NCBI GenBank assembly: GCA_023425285.1
Contig: JAFACY010000032.1
Location: 1 to 13,378, forward strand
DNA length: 13,378 bases
Source of the DNA: Bacillota bacterium
Lineage (GTDB): Bacteria > Bacillota > Clostridia > Tissierellales > Sedimentibacteraceae
Reading direction: 5' to 3'
Position numbers and translations under genes: made by a program
Notes under the pieces: model-generated
The model's database searches: none
What the model saw: the letters and a program-made list of their open reading frames with translations, nothing else
Told to the model about the DNA's origin: nothing
In this document: positions 7,259 to 13,378 of the stretch, one piece after another
Numbering within the stretch: position 1 is the first letter of the stretch
Layout: every line of letters begins with the position of its first letter

Positions 7259-8146
7259 TTGAATTACAGAGAAGAAATTGAAAAATGTATTGAATTCATT
7301 GAAGACCATATCAAAGAAGATATTACTGTTGAAGAAATAGCTGGTCATGCAGGATATTCCCTTTACCATTTTTGCAGAGTTTTTAATCTTTGCAGGGGAG
7401 TGTCCATAATGGAATATGTGAGGGGGCGCAGACTGTCCTTAGCAGCAACGGAATTGTTCAACGGCAGAAAAATCATTGATATTGCTCTGGATTATGGATT
7501 TGAAACACCAAGCGGATTTGCCAAGGCTTTTCGTAAAGCCTACGGCTACAGTCCCACACAGTATATGATGCACATGGCTCAATATGCTGATACAAAAACA
7601 ACATTTGAAATCGGAGGTTATGTTATGAATCCTGTTATTGTAAAAAAACCGGCATTTAAAGTTGCAGGCTACGGAATTAAAACAAATATAAGCGGAGCAA
7701 CATATACAAAGGATATTGCATCCTATTGGAGCAATTATGACGGTGAAAATTTAGAAAGCAAAATGTATGAAATTTTAAATCCCCCCAAGCATGGAGAGGT
7801 CGGCTTATGTGTACCGTTATCAGAGGACGGTAATGTAATATATCTTTTGGGTGTAATCGTAGATGATTTTTCAAAGACAGAAGAGGATATGCTGACTGTA
7901 GAGGTTCCGGAGGCGGAATATGCGGTTTTTACAACTGCTCCCGTAGATACATCAAATGATGAAGAGCAAAACAAATTTGCGGAAATCATTGCAGGTACAT
8001 GGAAATATATTTTTGAAGACTGGTTTAAGGACAGTGGTTATATTTACGATGAAGGCAAGATGGATTTTGAATTCTATGATGAACGCTGTCATCACAGAAG
8101 GGACACTGTTATGGATATTTATGTTCCTATAAAGAAATCATACTGA
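7259..8146 (+). CDS. AraC-family transcriptional regulator with GyrI-like ligand domain
   Basis: Two-domain regulator of 295 residues. The N-terminal part is an AraC/XylS DNA-binding domain. Helix-turn-helix 1 spans about 21-42 (ITVEEIAGHAGYSLYHFCRVF). Helix-turn-helix 2 spans about 70-95 (KIIDIALDYGFETPSGFAKAF) and is followed by GYSPTQY, the usual AraC tail. From about 125 to 292 there is a GyrI-like (SOUL/Rob-type) effector domain, recognised by its FKVAGYGIKT opening strand, the FEFYDERC acidic region and the closing MDIYVPIKK strand. Relatives bind small hydrophobic or cationic compounds and activate stress or efflux genes; the ligand and targets here are unknown. It starts with TTG, suggesting low-level expression. 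It is divergent from tmcAL and followed by a hairpin terminator, so it is probably transcribed alone. Regulation of the downstream lipoprotein gene is possible but unsupported. Confidence 0.9.
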   Translation: MNYREEIEKCIEFIEDHIKEDITVEEIAGHAGYSLYHFCRVFNLCRGVSIMEYVRGRRLSLAATELFNGRKIIDIALDYGFETPSGFAKAFRKAYGYSPTQYMMHMAQYADTKTTFEIGGYVMNPVIVKKPAFKVAGYGIKTNISGATYTKDIASYWSNYDGENLESKMYEILNPPKHGEVGLCVPLSEDGNVIYLLGVIVDDFSKTEEDMLTVEVPEAEYAVFTTAPVDTSNDEEQNKFAEIIAGTWKYIFEDWFKDSGYIYDEGKMDFEFYDERCHHRRDTVMDIYVPIKKSY

Positions 8147-8169
8147 GAATAATACATTTTTTACTTAAG

Positions 8170-8192
8170 AATCACCCTTGGGGTGATTTCAT
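8170..8192 (+). terminator. Intrinsic terminator after the AraC-family gene
   Basis: AATCACCC (8170-8177) pairs with GGGTGATT (8181-8188) around a three-base loop, followed by a short T-rich stretch TCATTT. The T run is modest, so termination may be partial. The -35 box of the next promoter starts at once afterwards. Confidence 0.65.
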
Positions 8193-8220
8193 TTGAACAA
8201 GGCAGGGATTATACTATAGT
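8193..8220 (+). promoter_or_regulatory. Putative promoter for the giant VWA lipoprotein
   Basis: TTGAAC (8193-8198), a 16-base spacer and TATAGT (8215-8220) form a reasonable sigma-A promoter. The leader would be about 50 bases and carries a small CCGC/GCGG hairpin (8235-8248). A strong GGAGGT ribosome site at 8267-8272 follows, five bases before the ATG. Confidence 0.55.
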
Positions 8221-8276
8221 TGAAAACATTTGTGCCGCAATAAAGCGGTGTGGAATTAAACGTAATGGAGGTAACT

Positions 8277-11200
8277 ATGAAAAGAATTCTCAGCCTTGTT
8301 CTTATTTTATGTATGATTATTAATCTTTCTTCGGGATGTACAAAGAAAACACAAAATGAAAGTGAAGGCGCCGGGCAGGTGCATGAATCTGAGACGAACT
8401 ATATTGACGAAACAGAGGAGGATTATGAATCACCTCTTGCCGGCTATATAGCCGAATACCTCAAAAGCTATGATATGAGCGGACTCACTGCAAGGGGTAT
8501 TGAGCCGGAAACACCGGAGACCGGAGAGGTAGGTGAATGGGATATACCCATACCTGAGATTAATCCTCTAGGTGCACAGAATCTATACGATATGGGGACA
8601 TATTACCGTGCGGAGGGCGGAATGGAGCTTTCCTATTTAGACGGTTTCGCCGAAGTTACAAAGAGATTGTCAGGTGAAGAATGGGATTTCAGCTTCAGTG
8701 CCAAAACTGGTGATGTTCTGCCATTTTTGCGTGAATATGCATCCAAAATAGGTGGGTCGGTACTGCCTTCGGCTTTTGATGAATCCTTTGCATTCAATCT
8801 GAAAAAGCAGGATGCTGTCTGGTGGTGTCAGGTGAAAGCCGAAAGATGGGAGAGGGTGTATCTCTACATCGTAAAACAGAAAATACTTGAAATTAACAAG
8901 GAATACAAAATAACTGCGGACCAGTTCGACAGCTCAGGTGCCTTCCGCTTCCTTATGGAAATGCCGGGGAAGAAGTTTTCTGTTATTAAGGCCAGTCTGC
9001 CTGACGGCATGCTGGAAATCAAGACAGAAAACAACAATGAGATCGACAGCACTACAATGTGGTCACGATATTATGCACGTCTTGATGCCGCTCACTACAA
9101 GGATTATACTCTGTATGATTTTCCGCAGGATCCGGGACTGATAGAGTTTACGCTGCAAAAGTACGGTAGTGATCCGCTGCCGTCAGAAATTACATTTTGC
9201 ATGAGTGAAACGGAATACAGCCTGCCGGGATATAAGCAGGGAGGCCTTGGTACCATAGTGGTAAAAAATGCACCCTATGGAAGGGTATACGTCGTTCCTC
9301 AGCAGCATGTGGGTATAACCTATGACGTGGAAAGCATCCGCTACCGCTTTGAGAGAAATGAAGGCAATGTACACAGCAATGACTACGGTATAAGCAGCGG
9401 AGATGATATATACTTTACTATGCCTCCCGGATATTACACCGTGGTAAATATGCTGCCCGGTGAACTTGGCAGAAGCCGTACCCAGCTTGTACCCGTATCC
9501 GCAGGGGAGGAAACTACCGTCCTGCTGCCGGATAGCCTGCGTCTTGCTAATGAGGTGCTGATGTCCGGGTCCGATGACAAGGAGCTGACAGGCAGTATTG
9601 AGATTATGGAAAAAAGGGACCTGACCAAGACCGCCGAATTAGCTCTGTCGGTGAGCGATCCCAAGGAGCGTGACGTATTCCCCACAAAGGAGAACACCGT
9701 TATAACCGAGGGAGGCAAGCAGGTGAAGATTACGGATATACGCAGGGAAATTGCACCCTGCAGCGTTGCGTTGGTAATCGATTCCTCCGGCTCCATGGAA
9801 AATGATATGGCGGCAACGATTGAGGCAGCGAAGAAATTCGTTGAAACCCTGCCTGACAACAGCTTTGTCAAAATTGTACAGTTCAGTTCAGCGGTTACGC
9901 CTCATGCGGGAGAAACGAAGGCTGACGCATTGAAGGCACTGTCAGGAATACGTCCTGTAGGAGCAACCAAGCTGTATGATGCCGCAATGGAGGGCTTAAA
10001 TGCAGTCAACGGAAAGACACGTCCTGCAGTGGTTGTGTTCACTGACGGTGTGGATTCCCGGGAGGACGGTAGAGGACAGGGAAGCTCCAACACTAAGGAT
10101 GCTGTTGTTAAGAAAATATCTGAATTACAGATTCCGGTTTATACCATAGGCTTCGGCAAGCGTCTTAATGACGATCAGGCTGTCACATCCGTGGACGGAG
10201 CCCCGGATATACAGTGCCTGACAGAATTTGCGGCTGCATCTGGGGGTCAGTATTATCCTGCCAAAAATCCCGAGGCTTTGGAGGCTGTATTTACGGCAAT
10301 AGGCTCAAAGCTTGGCAACAACTTTGTCATCACTTATGAGCGTCCTACGGAAAATAACGTAAGCCAGACTCCTGTGCTTTCTCTTGTCATAGATAATTCG
10401 GGCTCCATGAGCAAGAGTCCCGATGAGAGTGTGGACTGTAACTACCGTATGGAAAAAACGAAGCAGATGCTCACGGATTTCATCGGCAAGCTGCCTGCGA
10501 ATGCAGTGACTCAGCTTATGACATTCCAAGGTGGTGGACCTACACAAGTACAGCTCAACTCAAGCCAGATTTCAACCACAGACAAGGTGAAGTTCTTAAA
10601 AGCAATGGGGGAGATGGAGGCAGACAGAGGAACACCGATTGTTGAGGCACTTACCACCGCATATGAAAATATTATAACCGTGCCCAGCAGCAAAAGGGTT
10701 ATCGTGTTCCACACTGATTCCGGTCTTGAGGTAGAAGAAGGATATAAGGAAGCATTTAATAAATTATTATCAAAAATTAAGGATAAAGGAATTTTCGTGC
10801 TGTGGATAGGCATGGGAATTTCCACACCCGAAAAGGAAAAGGTGTTTGCCGAGGCTGCCGCAGCGACAAACGGAGAATATGTTGTCAGCGAGTCAACAAG
10901 TGACATTATGGCAAAGCTTGATTCTCTTCTGAGCAGGCTGGAGAAGGCAGGCGAAGCAAAAACCACACCGATTACGGTTGAAATATCATATAAGACCGAG
11001 CAAGGGGATAATTTGATCTACAAGGCTCAGGACGAAGCAGAATTCACCCCTCCGCAAAAGAAAGGAACACCTGTTGAGCCTCAGGTTGTAAAAATTGAAA
11101 CAGGAAAAAAAGCAAAGCTGTATACGGTAAAAGCAGGTGAGAAAAATAGCAGCGGAGCAAACGGTGTCGGTGAAATCGGAAAGGACAGTATTCTATACAC

Positions 11201-13378
11201 AAAGGCAGAAATCGGAAAATCCATGAGTAACAAGGCTATGGAGCTGGACGTGGGAGATGCGTTCTATTTTGACAAATTCCTTGGCCTGGATGCATGGAGA
11301 AGCAACTACAGATTTGTTGCTCTTGAAGTAAAAATGAAAAACATTACCGATGAAAATATTCCGTATCTGATACCAAGCATATTTAAGCATTTCTACATCA
11401 GCATAGACGGAGTCGGAATGTATCCGGCATCCAAGGCTACATGGCTTTTAGAAAATCCTGTTACGGTGCACGGAGATCCCTCGGTTGAAATTCCAAGCGG
11501 TGGTACTGTGGAAGGTATGCTGGTGTTTATGATACCTTACAGCCACACGGGATATACTCAGCAATCACTGCATTTTTATGATACTAAGTACGGGCATATA
11601 CAGATGCCTATAACAGGGGAGATGCCCGAATGGTTTATGAAGCTTGAAAGTCTGCCTCAGCAGTCTTCCCCGCAAAATATTACGGAAGCCTTTACCATGA
11701 ATGTGACGGCTGCAACCGTAGAAAATGAAATCAGCAAGCTTCAGTCAGCCGACTTCGCTGCATTCCGCGTAATTGAAGCTGTATTCGATACCAAGGTTCA
11801 GGCACTCCTGAATATCAACCCTGCAGAAAGGATATATCTGAAGTACGATACGGAAAGCGGGGAGCTTCTTTCAGAATTGAGCGATGCTACAAATCACATG
11901 CCTTTGGGCTTCGGTGAAGAAGTGATGTTGGCTCCTGCGTCCACAAATGTTGTACGCATGGCTTATGACATGCCTCAGGCATTGGAAGGCTATAAATCAC
12001 AGCTATTTTTCGACCTCAGGGATACCGCTGCACTCTTTAAGGTTTCGGAAGGAAAGACGCTTGGCGCACCAAGCCCCGTAACTGAAATAGATGGTGAATT
12101 TGTCAAAGTTCGTATCAATCAGCTTGTACAATTATCCTCCCGTATGGATTTGCCCACTAAGCAGGGTGAAAAATATGCCTTTAATCAAGATACAGTGTTG
12201 TTGGATGTAACCTTTATCGACAAACCGGGCAACGAAGGGACTGTTGTTCCTCCGGATTTTTTCAGTTTAGTAAATAAGAATTACATGCCGACATCCGGTT
12301 CCGGTAAGGCGGGAGCAGATATTACGGCTGGTCGTATCGGTATCGGAGGAGCAGGATGGGAATCTACCGGCGAGCTTCTCCTGCCATCCAGAACAAATCA
12401 ATACCTCATATACGGCATAGGAGAGAGATTTGCGGTTTTTGAGGGTCATGAGCGTCGGGCCCTGGTTGTATTTGACAGACCGAACGGCAATATTGAGGAT
12501 TGGACACTGCAGTCAAAGTATAACAAAGATATATTGGTTCCGATTGCAGCAGGTAATTTCTCCACAACCGAAATGATTGCATACAAAGCTGATGTGCCAA
12601 AAAATGATGAATTTGAAAAACAGCTTGACAGCGCCGTGGGTGTTGCTGTAAAGAAATACGCAGCATTAGGAGAAAATAAATACAGTCCTGTGATTAAATT
12701 GGAGGAGAATGACGGATATGACAATCTTGTTATCCCGTCCATCAATACTCACGGAATTAAGCTGATGAATGCCGCATCCAACGAGGAGCAGGTTCTGAAG
12801 CTCCTTAAGAAAATCAACTGCATACCTAAGGCTTACAGACCGGATTATTCAACCGAAAGTGTTTTGACGCAAGGCTTCGGAGAGATTGCGTCCGTTACTG
12901 ATACGGCTGTGGAGCTGTTTTCAAATATAGGGTTCATGCCGCAGAAAAAGATTTATGCATACACGGACCTTGGAGTTAAAATTCTTTCGGAGTATTATCA
13001 ATTTGACACAAAATATGAAGGCTATCCGGTTGGAATAGCATATGAAAATGATAAAGGCGAGAAAAAAACACTTGTTGTTCCGTTTATGATGGATTTGTCA
13101 CAGCTCAAAGGGCTGGTATACAGCTCGTCATTGGAAAAACCGGAGCTAAATTATGGAAGCAGCAATTCAAATGTAAGGGTTTATGCTGTTTATGAGCCGG
13201 GACTTGACGGATCGGTTAATGCTGCGGCAGGAGGTATCGGTGCTGCTTTGGGCGGAGATGAAGAAGGATCTTCTGCGACGGAACTTTTGATGTTAGAAAA
13301 AGACATACCGCTTGACCGGCTGAGTCTTGACGCTATGGATCTTGGATTCGCACCCGTTACTGGAGACGGCAAAACCGG
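8277..13378 (+). CDS. Giant surface lipoprotein with tandem VWA domains, 3' partial
   Basis: One frame stays open for 1,700 codons and leaves the window without a stop. The start is an ATG behind a GGAGGT site. Residues 1-21 are a lipoprotein signal peptide (basic MKR, hydrophobic core, SSGC with Cys21), so the protein should be lipid-anchored outside the membrane; the -3 Ser makes the lipobox slightly atypical. Residues about 320-425 look like a beta-sandwich (PPGYYTV, then AGEETTVLLP). About 455-500 resembles the strand that often precedes VWA domains. VWA 1 (about 497-690) has DSSGS 502-506, Thr564 and Asp590; VWA 2 (about 700-885) has DNSGS 706-710, Thr786 and Asp814. Both metal sites are therefore complete, implying metal-dependent protein binding. 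Residues 900-1700 are mostly predicted beta, with a DUF4352-like region near 980-1120 (weak resemblance) and a Gly/Ala-rich stretch near 1643-1660. Exact function is unknown. Confidence 0.9.
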   Translation, partial: MKRILSLVLILCMIINLSSGCTKKTQNESEGAGQVHESETNYIDETEEDYESPLAGYIAEYLKSYDMSGLTARGIEPETPETGEVGEWDIPIPEINPLGAQNLYDMGTYYRAEGGMELSYLDGFAEVTKRLSGEEWDFSFSAKTGDVLPFLREYASKIGGSVLPSAFDESFAFNLKKQDAVWWCQVKAERWERVYLYIVKQKILEINKEYKITADQFDSSGAFRFLMEMPGKKFSVIKASLPDGMLEIKTENNNEIDSTTMWSRYYARLDAAHYKDYTLYDFPQDPGLIEFTLQKYGSDPLPSEITFCMSETEYSLPGYKQGGLGTIVVKNAPYGRVYVVPQQHVGITYDVESIRYRFERNEGNVHSNDYGISSGDDIYFTMPPGYYTVVNMLPGELGRSRTQLVPVSAGEETTVLLPDSLRLANEVLMSGSDDKELTGSIEIMEKRDLTKTAELALSVSDPKERDVFPTKENTVITEGGKQVKITDIRREIAPCSVALVIDSSGSMENDMAATIEAAKKFVETLPDNSFVKIVQFSSAVTPHAGETKADALKALSGIRPVGATKLYDAAMEGLNAVNGKTRPAVVVFTDGVDSREDGRGQGSSNTKDAVVKKISELQIPVYTIGFGKRLNDDQAVTSVDGAPDIQCLTEFAAASGGQYYPAKNPEALEAVFTAIGSKLGNNFVITYERPTENNVSQTPVLSLVIDNSGSMSKSPDESVDCNYRMEKTKQMLTDFIGKLPANAVTQLMTFQGGGPTQVQLNSSQISTTDKVKFLKAMGEMEADRGTPIVEALTTAYENIITVPSSKRVIVFHTDSGLEVEEGYKEAFNKLLSKIKDKGIFVLWIGMGISTPEKEKVFAEAAAATNGEYVVSESTSDIMAKLDSLLSRLEKAGEAKTTPITVEISYKTEQGDNLIYKAQDEAEFTPPQKKGTPVEPQVVKIETGKKAKLYTVKAGEKNSSGANGVGEIGKDSILYTKAEIGKSMSNKAMELDVGDAFYFDKFLGLDAWRSNYRFVALEVKMKNITDENIPYLIPSIFKHFYISIDGVGMYPASKATWLLENPVTVHGDPSVEIPSGGTVEGMLVFMIPYSHTGYTQQSLHFYDTKYGHIQMPITGEMPEWFMKLESLPQQSSPQNITEAFTMNVTAATVENEISKLQSADFAAFRVIEAVFDTKVQALLNINPAERIYLKYDTESGELLSELSDATNHMPLGFGEEVMLAPASTNVVRMAYDMPQALEGYKSQLFFDLRDTAALFKVSEGKTLGAPSPVTEIDGEFVKVRINQLVQLSSRMDLPTKQGEKYAFNQDTVLLDVTFIDKPGNEGTVVPPDFFSLVNKNYMPTSGSGKAGADITAGRIGIGGAGWESTGELLLPSRTNQYLIYGIGERFAVFEGHERRALVVFDRPNGNIEDWTLQSKYNKDILVPIAAGNFSTTEMIAYKADVPKNDEFEKQLDSAVGVAVKKYAALGENKYSPVIKLEENDGYDNLVIPSINTHGIKLMNAASNEEQVLKLLKKINCIPKAYRPDYSTESVLTQGFGEIASVTDTAVELFSNIGFMPQKKIYAYTDLGVKILSEYYQFDTKYEGYPVGIAYENDKGEKKTLVVPFMMDLSQLKGLVYSSSLEKPELNYGSSNSNVRVYAVYEPGLDGSVNAAAGGIGAALGGDEEGSSATELLMLEKDIPLDRLSLDAMDLGFAPVTGDGKT

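Noticed and set aside
8864..13372. Many minus-strand and other-frame open frames of 60-150 codons across the giant gene, such as 9434-9871 and 10511-10966
   Set aside because: They lie opposite a continuous plus-strand frame that carries recognisable VWA motifs, and they show low-complexity Ser-rich translations and no convincing ribosome sites.
1..13378. CRISPR array, tRNA/rRNA gene, transposase or prophage genes
   Set aside because: I saw no spaced direct repeats, no tRNA-like cloverleaf and no transposase or phage motifs in any convincing frame.

Overview
The window looks like chromosomal DNA from a low-GC, Gram-positive, spore-forming Clostridia-type bacterium. Evidence is the AT-rich codon use (AGA, ATA, AAA), strong Shine-Dalgarno sites, an NtpA/NtpB/NtpD V-type ATPase operon, a YlbJ-type sporulation membrane protein beside TmcAL (YlbM), and a GyrI-domain AraC regulator. 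I cannot name the species.

Layout, left to right. (1) 1-3750, plus strand: the 3' end of a V/A-type ATPase operon, with subunit A (5' end cut off by the window), B and D tightly packed and closed by a strong bidirectional terminator. (2) 3793-6992, minus strand: tmcAL, ylbJ and rnz (RNase Z). A promoter at about 7108-7136 probably drives tmcAL-ylbJ, and rnz has its own very good promoter at 4734-4762. A perfect 20-bp inverted repeat touches the upstream edge of the rnz promoter. (3) 6993-7258: a divergent control region holding a dispersed-type palindromic repeat and face-to-face promoters. (4) 7259-8146, plus strand: an AraC-family regulator with a C-terminal GyrI-like ligand domain, starting at TTG, followed by a hairpin terminator. 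(5) 8277-13378, plus strand: one uninterrupted reading frame of 1,700 codons that runs off the right edge. It encodes a giant predicted surface lipoprotein with two adjacent von Willebrand factor A (VWA) domains, both with complete metal-binding (MIDAS) residues, followed by a long, mostly beta-type C-terminal region of unknown function.

How the parts relate. The ATPase, tRNA-modification/processing and sporulation genes are ordinary core functions. The least understood item is the giant lipoprotein: it has its own promoter and ribosome binding site, an internal stretch richer in G+C than its surroundings, and no recognised partner inside the window. Its remaining C-terminus and downstream neighbours lie outside, so its system cannot be defined here. 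There are no rRNA, tRNA, CRISPR or insertion-sequence genes that I can see.
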